Program-made: the position numbers and the translations under genes
Notes under the pieces: model-generated
The model's input: only the letters and a program-made list of their open reading frames with translations
The model's database searches: none
What the model was told of the DNA's origin: nothing
Shown: in pieces, positions 39,354-49,392 of the stretch
How positions within the stretch are numbered: the first letter of the stretch is position 1
Layout of the letters: every line of letters starts with the position of its first letter
Assembly: GCA_022482735.1 (NCBI GenBank)
Contig: JAKVOO010000001.1
Span: 429,699 to 493,698, forward strand
DNA: 64,000 nucleotides
Direction: 5' to 3'
Source of the DNA: Bacilli bacterium
Lineage (GTDB): Bacteria > Bacillota_I > Bacilli_A > RFN20 > CAG-826

Positions 39354-41628
39354 AGTAATCCTCTATTATTCTTTCGTAGTTTACTTTAACCTCTTGAACA
39401 ATATTATCCCATCCGAGAGGAATCGTATCCTGAGCCTTTTTTCCAACTTCAATCATATTCTGCGGATTAGCGAAAATACCCTGAATGCGATTGAACATAT
39501 CGCTGACCGTTGGAACCGCCAGGTAACCATTTACTCCGTCGGTTATAGGCTCCGCACACCCCCCGCCAAAACTGACGAGCGAAGGGATTCCCATTACTGA
39601 TGCTTCACGCAAGACAATCGAAAAAGTCTCATACATACTTGGGAAAAAGAAAAGATCAGTTACTGAATATATTCCCTGTAGTTCCTCGCGCTGTTTAATC
39701 GCCCCTAACCAATTTACATCATCATAAATTCCAATTCGCCGAGCATAATCCTTAACTTCCTTTTCATTTCCACCTTCACCTACTATCGTTAAAGCATATG
39801 CGATGTCCGTCCGCCGTAAACGCGCAAAAGTATCAAGCACTAGTTTTAAATTTTTTTGCCAAATCAGATGACCAACAAAAAGAAGATTTTTATTTTTTTC
39901 TTCAATGTGATACTTTTGACGAATTGATTCTTTTTCCTTTAAAGATATTTCTCTTTTGAAAAAATCGGTTCCATTGGGAATAACCCGAATCGGGCCATGA
40001 TATCCATATCCCCTTAATACTCCCGCGGCATAAAAACTAACTGTCCAAACTTCATCAACGGCGTTAAAAAAATTAACTACGTAGCGAATACCAATTTTGC
40101 TCATTGCTTTTGAATGCGTAGCCTCGTAAAAATCATCGTAAAACTTACTATGAAAAGTGGCAATAATCGGAATTTGTCTTTTAATGGCAATTCGTAAACC
40201 TAAATGGCCCACAATAAATGGCGAATGGGCATGAATGACCGCTGGACGCTGACACTTAACGAGTTTTAAAAGTTGACGGTCAGGAATTCTTTTAGCAACC
40301 TCATACTCCGAAAACGAAAGTTTGTAGGAAGGAAGGCGAATGATTGGATAAGAAAAATCACTATCTTTTGCCGCTTGATAAAAAGGAGCCACTACTGATG
40401 TTGGATGCCCCTGCCTATTCAAGGTAAGAGCGTAATTATCAACCACTTTAATAACACCATCAACTATTGGGTAATAATTGTCGATGAATTGATACGTGCG
40501 AATAGGAAGAGTCGGGTCGGGTCGGTAGGGCCGGCGTCGGCGAAAAATTCGACTGGTAACTACTGTTATTAGAAAGCCTGCAAAAATATAAATATAAAAA
40601 ACTAAGAAGCGCCATATAAACATTGCCCAAGTAAGGTAAGTCCCCGAAATGAATGTGGCAAAAATGCTAGCAAAAGAATACTCCGCTCCACCACTGCCAC
40701 CTGGTGTCGGTAACACATTAGCAAAGTTGACGGCATACATGCACATCGCAAACACGGTTATAATATTTAAATTTGCCGTGTCCAAAATTGAACTTGGCAC
40801 CGCTTTGATAACAAAAAAAGGAATTATGTTATATGCAAATTGTCCGACTAGGGAAATAAGTAACATCAAAAAAATCAAAAGTTTATTGTCTTTAAATTCT
40901 GCGATTGCCATCTGATAGTTACGAATTGTTTGAATTAACTTACTTTTGATTTCGGTTGCTTTCTTAAGATGAAGCCAATCAATTATGCGAAAAACAAATC
41001 GCATAACCACATTGGTAACTCGTGGAAAAAATGACAGCGTCATCACCGTGCATGGAAAAATAGTCGAACTAAATACCCCAAAATAAGCCACAATTCGTAA
41101 AAAGAGGTTTATCTCTAACTGGGGAACCATCGAAAATGCCCAGATGGCCAAAATAAAAAAAGCAACCCGCGACGTGAGAAAATTCACCACTGCGACCGAA
41201 GTAGCCTGCCCAACACTCAGATGACATTTTTGCAGTCGATATACCTGGTAGGGTTCACCCGCTGTTGAATAGGGAGATATCAAATCATAGTAACGTCCAA
41301 CTATATGTGCATTTAATGACGCTTTGAAATACCAACGACCATTTTTGCTATGGGTGAGCACGGAAAACTTAACAGCGTTAGCTATAACGTAAATAACCAA
41401 GCAGAGAAAAGCGCCTACAAGCCACGGCCATTGAGGAAAGAAACTTGGAAGAGCGGAAAAAAAGTCGGCAAAACTTTCGGGCATATCTTTTTTTAATGTC
41501 CGATATATAACGAAAACAATTAAAAAAAGCGACAATAAAAGCATGGCAACACTTATTAATGTTTTCCGCTTACTTTGCTTTTTTTCTTTATTTTCATTCC
41601 CGTTAGGAATCCCACTTTTTTCCGTCAT
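39331..41628 (-). CDS. Fused flippase-like membrane domain and GT4 glycosyltransferase
   Basis: A 765-residue protein in two parts. Residues of about 25-350 form an LPG-synthase/UPF0104-type multi-helix membrane domain (P-Y-S-T-A-G-E-P-Y-Q-V-Y-R near 120, L-P-T-P-G-G-S-G-G-A-E near 310). From about 385 to the end is a GT4 glycosyltransferase: N-Y-Y-P-I-V-D-G-V, H-A-H-S-P-F, F-V-G-H-L-I-W-Q-K-N, and the EX7E block E-T-F-S-I-V-L-R-E near 690. The GT half resembles diacylglycerol glucosyltransferases (alMGS/UgtP-like). A membrane-linked glycolipid synthase is the best guess; the substrate is inferred. Confidence 0.82.
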   Translation of the reverse strand: MTEKSGIPNGNENKEKKQSKRKTLISVAMLLLSLFLIVFVIYRTLKKDMPESFADFFSALPSFFPQWPWLVGAFLCLVIYVIANAVKFSVLTHSKNGRWYFKASLNAHIVGRYYDLISPYSTAGEPYQVYRLQKCHLSVGQATSVAVVNFLTSRVAFFILAIWAFSMVPQLEINLFLRIVAYFGVFSSTIFPCTVMTLSFFPRVTNVVMRFVFRIIDWLHLKKATEIKSKLIQTIRNYQMAIAEFKDNKLLIFLMLLISLVGQFAYNIIPFFVIKAVPSSILDTANLNIITVFAMCMYAVNFANVLPTPGGSGGAEYSFASIFATFISGTYLTWAMFIWRFLVFYIYIFAGFLITVVTSRIFRRRRPYRPDPTLPIRTYQFIDNYYPIVDGVIKVVDNYALTLNRQGHPTSVVAPFYQAAKDSDFSYPIIRLPSYKLSFSEYEVAKRIPDRQLLKLVKCQRPAVIHAHSPFIVGHLGLRIAIKRQIPIIATFHSKFYDDFYEATHSKAMSKIGIRYVVNFFNAVDEVWTVSFYAAGVLRGYGYHGPIRVIPNGTDFFKREISLKEKESIRQKYHIEEKNKNLLFVGHLIWQKNLKLVLDTFARLRRTDIAYALTIVGEGGNEKEVKDYARRIGIYDDVNWLGAIKQREELQGIYSVTDLFFFPSMYETFSIVLREASVMGIPSLVSFGGGCAEPITDGVNGYLAVPTVSDMFNRIQGIFANPQNMIEVGKKAQDTIPLGWDNIVQEVKVNYERIIEDYYEKLAKK

Positions 41629-41772
41629 AAAAACTCCATTTAGATAATTCGACTTATTATATCATAGAGGTTGTTTTTACTAAAGAATAGTTCGGTTTTT
41701 TTTATTGGATAAATGATAGGTGTTTTATTGCTTTTCGGTGGTATAATAAAAGCACGTTTTTATGGAGTTATT

Positions 41773-42291
41773 ATGAAAAAATTTATCGCTTCGCACCGCG
41801 AACAATTCGATGAAATTGTTCGTTTCATAATCGTGGGGGTTATCGCTACGATTGCCGATTATGGAACTTCGCTTATATTTAAATATTTAATTTATAAAGA
41901 TCCCGGGCAGTGGGTGATTTTAGGTATTGCCTTTACAAGAAATCTAACAGTAGCCACTTTGGCTGGATTTGTTGTTGGGGTCATCGTCAACTATATTATG
42001 TCGATATTTTTCGTCTTTAAAAATGTCGCTAATAAAAAAACTTCTCGCTCTATCGGTGGGTTTATTGCCTTTGTTATTCTCGGGTTTATCGGCTTACTGA
42101 TAAATGTTGGCATCAAACAAATTGGTGATAATATCTATACAACCGAAAATTTTTGGTGGTTCTCATTTGTTTTCGCCATCGCCACTCTCATAGTTCTCGT
42201 CTATAATTATATTACACGGAAGTTAATTCTTTTCCGGCCAAATAAGCAACAATCAAATCAAGCGAACGGGGAATCAAAAGATGGAAAATAA
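41773..42291 (+). CDS. GtrA family membrane protein
   Basis: A 172-residue protein with four transmembrane helices, in the GtrA pattern: [13 protein letters not shown] near residue 15 and [10 protein letters not shown] near 75. GGAG before ATG 41773 decides the start. GtrA proteins move polyprenyl-linked sugars or support surface polysaccharide glycosylation. It overlaps the next gene by 11 bases, giving a tight three-gene operon with a UGM-like flavoprotein and a GT39-type transferase. Confidence 0.88.
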   Translation: MKKFIASHREQFDEIVRFIIVGVIATIADYGTSLIFKYLIYKDPGQWVILGIAFTRNLTVATLAGFVVGVIVNYIMSIFFVFKNVANKKTSRSIGGFIAFVILGFIGLLINVGIKQIGDNIYTTENFWWFSFVFAIATLIVLVYNYITRKLILFRPNKQQSNQANGESKDGK

Positions 42292-43846
42292 AAAAACAGC
42301 TATTATTATTGGCGCTGGTCCCGCCGGACTTACCGCCGCCTATGAACTATTAAAGAAAACTGACATCCATCCAATTATACTGGAAGGTTCGTCTACCATA
42401 GGAGGAATTTCTCAAACTGTCGCCTATAAGGGTAATCACATCGATATCGGTGGCCATCGTTTTTTTTCCAAAAGCGAAGAAGTTAATCAAATCTGGTCGG
42501 AGGTAATGCCTTTGCAAGGTGCTCCGGCTGCCGATGACTTAATTCTAAATAGAATCAACGAGCACTATGCTAAAGATGGCCCAAATCCCGAGAATGATGA
42601 TGTTGTAATGCTTATTCGCCATCGCGTTTCACGCATACTTTACCTTCATAAGTTTTTTGATTATCCGATTTCTTTAAGCACCAAGACCCTTAAAAGCATG
42701 GGCTTTTCTCGCACAATGCGGGCTGGATTTGGCTATCTTGGATCAATGGTTCACAAACGAAAAGAAGACTCATTAGAAAACTTCTATATTAATCGTTTTG
42801 GAAAACCGCTTTATGGCATGTTTTTTGAAAAATATACCGAAAAGGTTTGGGGGCGTCATCCTTCGGAAATCGATGCTTCTTGGGGAGCGCAAAGAGTAAA
42901 GGGACTTTCACTTTGGAAAACGCTAACTCATGCCTTAGCTAAACCCTTTCGTAGGAGCAGCAAACATGTTGAAACCTCTTTAATAGAGGAATTCTTTTAT
43001 CCTAAAAAAGGACCGGGTCAACTTTATGAGGTTATGGCTCAAAAAGTCATTGCTTTAGGCGGTGAAATCATTATGCGGGCTGAAGTTGTAAAAATTGAGG
43101 CCAATAAAAATGAGATTACTGGCTTAGTATATGAACACGAGGGTGAAGCAATTAAAATAACTGGTGATTACTATATTTCCAGTATGCCTTTAAAGGACTT
43201 ATTTTTGGCTTTGGGAGAACGTGAAGACAACCATAATCCTTATGAAGTTGCTACGCACCTCGTTTATCGAGACTTTATTACCGTCGGTCTTCTATTAAAC
43301 AAAATCTTACTAAAAAACGAGACCAACATTAAAACCATTAATAATTTAATACCAGATACTTGGATTTATGTTCAAGAAGAAGATGTTAATGTTGGACGTT
43401 TGCAAATATTCAATAACTGGTCACCCTACATGGTGGATGATTTTCAAAAACATGTTTGGCTCGGTATGGAGTATTTTGTTAACGAAGGCGATGCGATGTG
43501 GGAAATGAAAGATAAAGACTTTATCGCGATGGCTATCGATGAATTGGCGCGGATTAAAGTTATTAATCCCGAGGATGTTATTGATTCCGTACGTATAAAA
43601 ATCAAAAAAGCCTATCCAGCATATTTTGATACCTATAAGGACATTGATGTCGTTATCGATTATCTTAATACTTTTACTAACCTTTTCTGTATTGGCCGTA
43701 ATGGTCAGCACCGATATAACAATATGGATCACTCAATGTTGACCGCGATAGAAACGGTAAAATCAATTCAAGACCCAATAAATTTCCCCAAAGAAAATAT
43801 TTGGAAAGTAAATACGGAAAAAGAGTATCATGAGGAAAAAAAGTAA
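42281..43846 (+). CDS. UDP-galactopyranose mutase-like flavoprotein
   Basis: A 521-residue FAD enzyme. Dinucleotide site [10 protein letters not shown] near residue 10, then I-G-G-H-R-F-F-S-K (near 55) and the [10 protein letters not shown] segment (near 185) seen in UGM-like/protoporphyrinogen-oxidase-like amine-oxidase-type proteins. The C-terminal [17 protein letters not shown] is the conserved FAD-end motif. Probably modifies a lipid-linked or nucleotide sugar; the exact substrate is not readable. Overlaps both neighbours. Confidence 0.85.
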   Translation: MENKKTAIIIGAGPAGLTAAYELLKKTDIHPIILEGSSTIGGISQTVAYKGNHIDIGGHRFFSKSEEVNQIWSEVMPLQGAPAADDLILNRINEHYAKDGPNPENDDVVMLIRHRVSRILYLHKFFDYPISLSTKTLKSMGFSRTMRAGFGYLGSMVHKRKEDSLENFYINRFGKPLYGMFFEKYTEKVWGRHPSEIDASWGAQRVKGLSLWKTLTHALAKPFRRSSKHVETSLIEEFFYPKKGPGQLYEVMAQKVIALGGEIIMRAEVVKIEANKNEITGLVYEHEGEAIKITGDYYISSMPLKDLFLALGEREDNHNPYEVATHLVYRDFITVGLLLNKILLKNETNIKTINNLIPDTWIYVQEEDVNVGRLQIFNNWSPYMVDDFQKHVWLGMEYFVNEGDAMWEMKDKDFIAMAIDELARIKVINPEDVIDSVRIKIKKAYPAYFDTYKDIDVVIDYLNTFTNLFCIGRNGQHRYNNMDHSMLTAIETVKSIQDPINFPKENIWKVNTEKEYHEEKK

Positions 43847-45644
43847 ATCTTTAAGCGATTTTTTAGCCACCTTTGATGGTGAGAAACTATCACAAATATT
43901 CAAATCATTTACCAAAAAATGGTATTACCTTTGGATTACCGGATTTGTTCTTTTAATCCTAGTTTATCTTTTTTATTTTCTTTTTGCCTATACGCGAAAT
44001 GTTCCTGATTTATCGCTTCTACCCGCCTATCCGACTGCGCCTAATCCAGCTGATTTTGTCCTACCATCCAGTTATATTACTGCCCAAAATATTTATTTTA
44101 ATCAGTTGCGTAACTATTATGGAATCTTAGAAACCGCCTATCGAGCGATGAGTGGGAGTGGAAATACCACTGGCCTTATATCCGCTATTGCAATTATTGG
44201 CTTGATTTTGTTGGCTTACACAGTAAGCCGAGTCATAAAGCGCGACCAATCATGGCCATTATATATAGGTATCGTCTTGATCTTAGGAATAATTATTAGA
44301 ATGGGATATGGTTTTTATACGGATGCAATTGTCACTCGTCAACACGATGTTTGGCATTCTTTGGGCTATGGTCATTATGGGATCATTGTTTCTATATATG
44401 AAAACAATACCATCCCTAGTATTCCCTTAAAGTTAGTTGATGGTGGTTTGGTGCCCAATATCGAGATGGCCTATCAAATGTATCATCCCAAGTTTTCTCA
44501 TTATATCTTAGCTTATTTTATGAAATTTAATTCGCTATTTATGGGGGGGAATGTTTGGACATTATATCAAGCCAATCGAATCCTGCTCATTTGGACAATG
44601 GTAATGAGTCTACTTTTTGCTAACGAGATTTTTAAGGATTTAAAGCTTAGCGATAAAGCCCGTCTACCTGCATTAATGATTATAAGTTTTAGTCCCATCT
44701 TCTTTAGATTATCGGCTATGACTAACAATGACAATATGATGATTTTCTTTATGTTCTTATCCCTGATGCTCGCCGTTAAGTTCTTCAAAAAGCCGAATGT
44801 ATTTACAAGCATCGGCTTAGCTCTATCCATTGGTTTATCAATGGGTTCGAAACTTTCAGGAGCCTTAGTTGCCCTCCCAATTGGTCTGATTTTAATTATT
44901 AAGTTATTTTTTGTTATCAAGGAAAGCCGAGCAAAAAAGAACTATCAATCCCTTCTTTATTTTGTAATGTGCATATTGATATTTGCAATTATCGTTTTTC
45001 CGGTCGGACTTTACTGGCCCCTATATAATCTTCAAAACTATAATCAACCGATTAACTATGTGTTTGAAGTTACCAACACCAATCTTTTTGTTGACGAATC
45101 GCATCTTGGTATTGTTGATCGCTTTCTTTCTTTACCGGTATATGAATTTATAAAATCACCCTTCGTGATGCTTTGGAAAAGCAGCACTATTGGTCAAGAT
45201 TACAATGTTTATTCAACCTTGCTAAAGAGTTCCGCTTTTGGCGAATTTTCATCAAACTTCTTTATCGGAGCAATACTCCTTTACGTATCCACTCTATTAG
45301 TCTTTGTTGGATTTTTTATATCTATTATTTATTACATTATTCAATCCATTCGCCGTCATCATTTCTCTTCGTTAACACCAATTGTCAGTGGGTTAATTAT
45401 CATGTTGGTTTTCTTTTTAAGTTATGCTTATTTTAATTATCAATTCCCCGCTACCTGCACGATGGACTTCCGCTACTTGGTTCCATTAGTTTTGGGTTTA
45501 GGCATCTATTTAGGTGGATTCATAAATGCCCAAAAGCCTCATTTAAACGATCGAATTGAGGTTTCTTATCTGATCACAATTGCCATTTTATCTTTTTATG
45601 GTTTCTCTTCGCTTCTCTACTATACTTTTTTACCAACAATTTAA
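43830..45644 (+). CDS. Multi-pass glycosyltransferase (GT39/ArnT-like)
   Basis: A 604-residue membrane protein with about 11 helices. A periplasm-facing loop after helix 1 is followed by [12 protein letters not shown], carrying acidic and His residues of the GT-C fold active site, then [11 protein letters not shown] enzymes take sugars from polyprenyl phosphate donors. Together with GtrA and the flavoprotein it forms an operon for surface sugar transfer. The acceptor is unknown. Confidence 0.8.
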   Translation: MRKKSKSLSDFLATFDGEKLSQIFKSFTKKWYYLWITGFVLLILVYLFYFLFAYTRNVPDLSLLPAYPTAPNPADFVLPSSYITAQNIYFNQLRNYYGILETAYRAMSGSGNTTGLISAIAIIGLILLAYTVSRVIKRDQSWPLYIGIVLILGIIIRMGYGFYTDAIVTRQHDVWHSLGYGHYGIIVSIYENNTIPSIPLKLVDGGLVPNIEMAYQMYHPKFSHYILAYFMKFNSLFMGGNVWTLYQANRILLIWTMVMSLLFANEIFKDLKLSDKARLPALMIISFSPIFFRLSAMTNNDNMMIFFMFLSLMLAVKFFKKPNVFTSIGLALSIGLSMGSKLSGALVALPIGLILIIKLFFVIKESRAKKNYQSLLYFVMCILIFAIIVFPVGLYWPLYNLQNYNQPINYVFEVTNTNLFVDESHLGIVDRFLSLPVYEFIKSPFVMLWKSSTIGQDYNVYSTLLKSSAFGEFSSNFFIGAILLYVSTLLVFVGFFISIIYYIIQSIRRHHFSSLTPIVSGLIIMLVFFLSYAYFNYQFPATCTMDFRYLVPLVLGLGIYLGGFINAQKPHLNDRIEVSYLITIAILSFYGFSSLLYYTFLPTI

Positions 45645-45653
45645 CTTTAGCGG

Positions 45654-45681
45654 TTGTCTTTTAGTTTAATTTTGCTATAAT
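45654..45681 (+). promoter_or_regulatory. tRNA-Leu(GAG) promoter
   Basis: TTGTCT at 45654 and TATAAT at 45676 with 16 bases between, just before the tRNA. Confidence 0.75.
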
Positions 45682-45691
45682 TATTTTCGCT

Positions 45692-45776
45692 GCAGCCATG
45701 GCGGAACTGGTAGACGCGTACGTTTGAGGGGCGTATAGGGTAACCTGTGTGAGTTCGATTCTCATTGGCTGCACCA
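45692..45776 (+). tRNA. tRNA-Leu(GAG)
   Basis: 85 nt including CCA. Acceptor GCAGCCA / TGGCTGC, anticodon loop TTGAGGG (anticodon GAG), type II variable arm, T-arm GTTCGATT. It is followed by a decayed integrase, so it was probably an integration site. Confidence 0.95.
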
Positions 45777-45786
45777 ATAGATAAAT

Positions 45787-45815
45787 AAGTCGCATTTAAT
45801 GCGACTTTTATTTTT
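45787..45815 (+). terminator. Terminator after tRNA-Leu
   Basis: AAGTCGCAT / ATGCGACTT stem with T-rich tail. Confidence 0.85.
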
Positions 45816-45840
45816 TTAAGGTATCAAAAAGGTATCAATT

Positions 45841-46041
45841 TCAAGTCTTTATTTTTTCAACAATACTCTCTTCTACTGCTGGATTAGAGTGGTAGTAATT
45901 ATCTAAAATCACTTTAAGAGAAGATCGTCCTAGTCGTTTGGTGATAATATCAGCTACAAATATGCTTTGGTTTTCATCTAATAGCCAGGTGTTATTTGTG
46001 TGCCTAATCTCATGAATTTTAATTCTTGGCAAAATAGCCAT
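45841..46041 (-). pseudogene. Tyrosine integrase C-terminal remnant
   Basis: On the minus strand 66 residues remain: I-K-I-H-E-I-R-H-T (the HxxR box), then K-R-L-G-R-S-S-L-K-V-I-L-D-N-Y-Y-H-S with the nucleophile Tyr context. The usual His of the R-L-G-H box is Arg. The N-terminal three-quarters are absent. It is placed right after tRNA-Leu, the classic location for a phage/ICE integrase, so it marks a decayed element. Confidence 0.8.
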
Positions 46042-46051
46042 TTAAATATAC

Positions 46052-46369
46052 TTGTTAAAAACCATTCTTATTGTCATATGGCCAACAGGCTCCTTATATC
46101 CGAAAAAAGAAATGATTATTGAGGAGCATTATCCCAACGTTTACCTCGTCTTGACACGGATTGTATTAGCAAGTAATAATTTTCGTGATGTAAGATATTA
46201 TGTAAAATTGTACGGATTGAAACATATCGCAACTCACCATATTATTCATAAAGCTGTAAATGACGGCATATTATCAAACGCACAAACAGATGAAATTTGG
46301 AAACAAATGGTTGCAAAAAGGAGACAATTGCATTTTAGTACGTTTGTAGATTATCTGAATAGTTTATAA
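46052..46369 (+). CDS. Unknown protein of a decayed element
   Basis: About 105 residues; only a TTG start at 46052 without a ribosome site. An ATG at 46109 is an alternative. Helical segments Y-L-V-L-T-R-I-V-L-A-S-N-N-F-R-D-V and T-H-H-I-I-H-K-A-V-N-D-G-I-L are clear. The sequence just upstream belongs to the integrase remnant on the other strand, so the gene may have lost its 5' end. No family recognised. Confidence 0.4.
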   Translation: MLKTILIVIWPTGSLYPKKEMIIEEHYPNVYLVLTRIVLASNNFRDVRYYVKLYGLKHIATHHIIHKAVNDGILSNAQTDEIWKQMVAKRRQLHFSTFVDYLNSL

Positions 46370-46414
46370 ACTATAAGGAGAGTAAATAAAATACCAAAAC
46401 CAGTAAATAAAATA

Positions 46415-46651
46415 GTGACTAATAGAAGATCACCTAAAAATGAACAAGATTATATTCATGCCTATATAAAACAAAATCCATCCGCAAAGAAAAAGGATGG
46501 ATTAGATATTGCTGCTGTTAGGGATAAAACTGGAACTCCAGGACATGCTTTGATGAGCCAAGAACACAATAGGAGCAAAGACAAGAATTTGCATCGTAGT
46601 CGGGATTTTATTTCAGATACACAACTTAAGAAAGATATTAACAAGAAATAG
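46415..46651 (+). CDS. Small basic protein of a decayed element
   Basis: 78 residues with a GTG start, or slightly longer: AAGGAG at 46374 is followed by in-frame codons but an ATA instead of ATG, which may be a decayed start. Very charged (R-R-S-P-K-N-E-Q-D-Y; S-A-K-K-K-D-G-L; H-N-R-S-K-D-K-N), so perhaps nucleic-acid-binding. No family recognised. Confidence 0.35.
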   Translation: MTNRRSPKNEQDYIHAYIKQNPSAKKKDGLDIAAVRDKTGTPGHALMSQEHNRSKDKNLHRSRDFISDTQLKKDINKK

Positions 46652-46714
46652 AGACTTTCAGTTCTTAGACAGAGCTTGAACTGAAATAAATTTTAGAGGT
46701 GCGTAGAATTTAGC

Positions 46715-46742
46715 AAGGGTGCGCAACCGTATCAAAATAGGT
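46715..46742 (+). repeat. 28-bp dispersed repeat, copy 2
   Basis: 24 of 28 bases match 29484-29511; it lies between the decayed element at tRNA-Leu and rex, in sequence without a gene. Confidence 0.65.
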
Positions 46743-46761
46743 TATATACCCCAGTAAAAAA

Positions 46762-46787
46762 ATTAATCACTTTAAAAGCGATTTTTT
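46762..46787 (+). terminator. Terminator before rex
   Basis: AATCACTTT / AAAGCGATT stem with T7. The remaining bases 46788-46900 hold nothing recognised. Confidence 0.65.
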
Positions 46788-46903
46788 TATTTTTCTAAAA
46801 CTAAAAATCATCATGTGTGTCTTTTTTACTAATTTAAACAGAATTATGCAATGTGGATATGTGCTTTTGATGACATTAAATCGGTAAAAAAGGCATAAAT
46901 TAA

Positions 46904-46931
46904 TTGCATGCATTTATTTTTCGTATATAAT
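46904..46931 (+). promoter_or_regulatory. rex promoter
   Basis: TTGCAT at 46904 and TATAAT at 46926, 16 bases apart. No Rex operator (TTGTGA...TCACAA) was seen around it. Confidence 0.7.
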
Positions 46932-46981
46932 TGTTCTACTGAAAGAAATATTTAAAATTTATTTTCTTGGGAGATTATACG

Positions 46982-47641
46982 ATGAAACGTGTTAATAAAA
47001 TTTCCAAAAATCAACTTCAGCGACTTCCTGCCTATCTTTATCATCTCCAAATGTTAAGAGCCAGTGGTGTTAACCGCGTTACAAGTCCCCAGATTGCCAA
47101 AGATCTTGATTTAAATGTCGAATTAGTAAAGAAAGACTTTGCTTTGGTTTCTAGCACACAAGGAACTCCTCGTGCTGGTCGGGATATCGATGATCTTATT
47201 CATGATTTAATAAAATTTCTGGAGTATGACAAGGAAAGCACGGCGATTCTTGTTGGATGCGGTTCATTAGGTCGTGCTTTAATCGGTTATCGCGGATTTG
47301 ATGATTTTGGCTTTAATATCGTTGCCGCATTTGATAATAATCCCGATTTAATCGGCACAAAAATTGGCGAGCTAACTATTTACCCGCTTGAGCGTCTAAA
47401 CGAAATTCAATCCATCAAAAAAGCTAAAATTGGTATTATTACCGTGACCGCAAAAGCCGCCCAATTAGTTGCGGATCAATTGGTAAAAGCGGGAATCGGT
47501 GCCATTTGGAATTTTGCTCCCGCCAATTTGATGTTACCTTCCGATATTATTGTCCAAGATGAATCAATGGCTTCATCGCTTGCAGTCTTGTCTCATCGTT
47601 TAAAAATGAAAGAGCGTAGTTTAAAAAGAAAGTTAAAATAA
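46982..47641 (+). CDS. rex: Redox-sensing transcriptional repressor Rex
   Basis: A 219-residue NADH/NAD sensor that represses fermentation genes at low NADH. GGGAG and eight bases set ATG 46982. Winged helix with I-A-K-D-L-D-L-N-V-E-L-V-K-K-D (near residue 40) and G-T-P-R-A-G-R; Rossmann motif G-C-G-S-L-G-R-A-L near 90; D-N-N-P-D-L-I-G-T-K-I-G near 120. Length is normal for the family. Confidence 0.95.
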   Translation: MKRVNKISKNQLQRLPAYLYHLQMLRASGVNRVTSPQIAKDLDLNVELVKKDFALVSSTQGTPRAGRDIDDLIHDLIKFLEYDKESTAILVGCGSLGRALIGYRGFDDFGFNIVAAFDNNPDLIGTKIGELTIYPLERLNEIQSIKKAKIGIITVTAKAAQLVADQLVKAGIGAIWNFAPANLMLPSDIIVQDESMASSLAVLSHRLKMKERSLKRKLK

Positions 47642-47674
47642 AAACTACCGACCTTACTTGGTCGGTAGTTTTTT
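47641..47674. terminator. Bidirectional terminator between rex and the M3 peptidase gene
   Basis: ACTACCGACC / GGTCGGTAGT stem with A- and T-runs on both sides. Confidence 0.9.
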
Positions 47675-47675
47675 C

Positions 47676-49370
47676 TTACATATTCAAATCGTCATAGCCA
47701 GCTAATTCTTTAGCTAGTGGACGAATGACTTTCTTTACATTTCCTTCAATAAAGGGATTGCGAAGTTTAGCATGTTCGAGCAAGGTAACAAAGGGATAAC
47801 GCCCACCAAGTTTGCACAAACGGACGTATTTCTTCCAAGCCTTGTCATAGTTCTTACGCATCTCAACCGCAAATTGGAAAGCCACAACTTGGGCTAAAGT
47901 ATAATCGATATAATATAATGGTGATTCAACAATGTGATGTTGTCTCATCCACTTACCACCCTTTTCCAAGAAAGCATTCCCTGAATAATTTAAAAGGGGC
48001 ATATATTTCTTTTCAATTTCCCGCCATTTCGCATTCCGTTCTGCTGGAGTAGCTTCTGGATGTTCGTAAACGAAAGCTTGAAACTCATCTACTGTCACGC
48101 CATAGGGAAGAAAATTAATCGCTCCCGCAAGGTGATCGAAGCGATACTTATCCGCATCGCTACCGAAGAACTTTTCCATATATGGCTCTGCGAAGAACTC
48201 CATGCTCATCGAGTGAATTTCGCAAGCCTCTAAAGTTGGAGACTGATACTCCGGTACTTTGATATTACGAGATTCATAACCTTGAAAAGCATGTCCTACC
48301 TCGTGAGTTAAAACATCAACATCCCCACTGGTACCATTAAAATTAGCAAAGATGAATGGAGCTTTATAACGAGGCATATAGGTCATATAACCACCGCCTT
48401 GTTTGCCTGTTTTCGCATCTAAATCAAGTAAATGATTCTCGAGCATAAACTGGAAGAAGACACTGGTGTCGGGGCTAATAGTATCGTACATTTCTTTAGC
48501 TTGTTCAACCAAGAAAGCCCGATCGCCGATTGGAGTTGGATTCCCCGAAAGGAAGGCCAAACTCATATCGTAATATTTCATCGTGGAAATCTTAATTCTT
48601 TTCGCTTGCCGTTTTACTAATTTTTTCCAAACTGGGGTAACTTCTCTAAGAATTTGATCACGATAGACAGCGACCATTTCGGGTGTATAATCCACGCGAC
48701 CTAAACGCCGATAACCTAATTCAAGATAGTTTTTGAAGCCTAGTTTCTTTGCCATTTCATCCCGAACATGAACAAGATCATCATAGACCTTTTCAATCGC
48801 CTCTTCATTTTGACTGAACCATTCCCAATAAAGACGGTTGCTCTCCTTACGTGTCTCCCGGTCTTTATCTTGCATAAACTTTCCAAGTTGGCTAAGGTTA
48901 TAAACCTCACCCCGGAATTTAATTTGGGCTCCGGCTAATAGTTTAGCGTATTGACTCGTAAGCCGATTCTCCGTTTGAAGCTGAGGGACAATCTCGGGTG
49001 AAAAGCACTTGATGGAATTATCAATCATCGTAAACAAATAACTTCCAAATGCCTTTTCTAATTCCTTGCGGAAAGGTGAATTAACCAACAGAATATTGTA
49101 TTGGTTAAAAATGGCGGAAATCTCGGGGGAAATCTCATCTATCGTATCATGTGCCTTCTGATAGATTTCATTTCGGGTATCAATAGTAAATCTAATCGAA
49201 ATGATAGTCATGTCGGTCATTAAATCACCATTAAACTTGTTGACCTTCTTCACAACTTTAATTGCTTCTGCGGCGTCTTTAGCGTTCTTAAATTCCTCAA
49301 TCAAACCGCCAAGTTTCTTTTCAACTTTGGCGAGTGATGGAACACGCAAAGGGTATTCTTCAAATGTCAT
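47676..49370 (-). CDS. M3 family oligoendopeptidase (PepF-like)
   Basis: A 564-residue zinc peptidase that cuts short peptides in the cytosol. The catalytic H-E-V-G-H lies in D-V-L-T-H-E-V-G-H-A-F-Q-G-Y near residue 350, with the second-ligand Glu in the E-A-C-E-I-H-S-M-S-M-E-F-F segment. No signal peptide. Length fits M3B oligoendopeptidases. It stands after gpmI with 22 bases between the genes, so they may be cotranscribed. Confidence 0.92.
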   Translation of the reverse strand: MTFEEYPLRVPSLAKVEKKLGGLIEEFKNAKDAAEAIKVVKKVNKFNGDLMTDMTIISIRFTIDTRNEIYQKAHDTIDEISPEISAIFNQYNILLVNSPFRKELEKAFGSYLFTMIDNSIKCFSPEIVPQLQTENRLTSQYAKLLAGAQIKFRGEVYNLSQLGKFMQDKDRETRKESNRLYWEWFSQNEEAIEKVYDDLVHVRDEMAKKLGFKNYLELGYRRLGRVDYTPEMVAVYRDQILREVTPVWKKLVKRQAKRIKISTMKYYDMSLAFLSGNPTPIGDRAFLVEQAKEMYDTISPDTSVFFQFMLENHLLDLDAKTGKQGGGYMTYMPRYKAPFIFANFNGTSGDVDVLTHEVGHAFQGYESRNIKVPEYQSPTLEACEIHSMSMEFFAEPYMEKFFGSDADKYRFDHLAGAINFLPYGVTVDEFQAFVYEHPEATPAERNAKWREIEKKYMPLLNYSGNAFLEKGGKWMRQHHIVESPLYYIDYTLAQVVAFQFAVEMRKNYDKAWKKYVRLCKLGGRYPFVTLLEHAKLRNPFIEGNVKKVIRPLAKELAGYDDLNM

Positions 49371-49392
49371 ATATATTCCTCTTTCTTATATT

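Noticed and set aside
46880..46981. Rex operator for autoregulation
   Set aside because: No TTGTGA-N6-TCACAA-like palindrome was found near the rex promoter.
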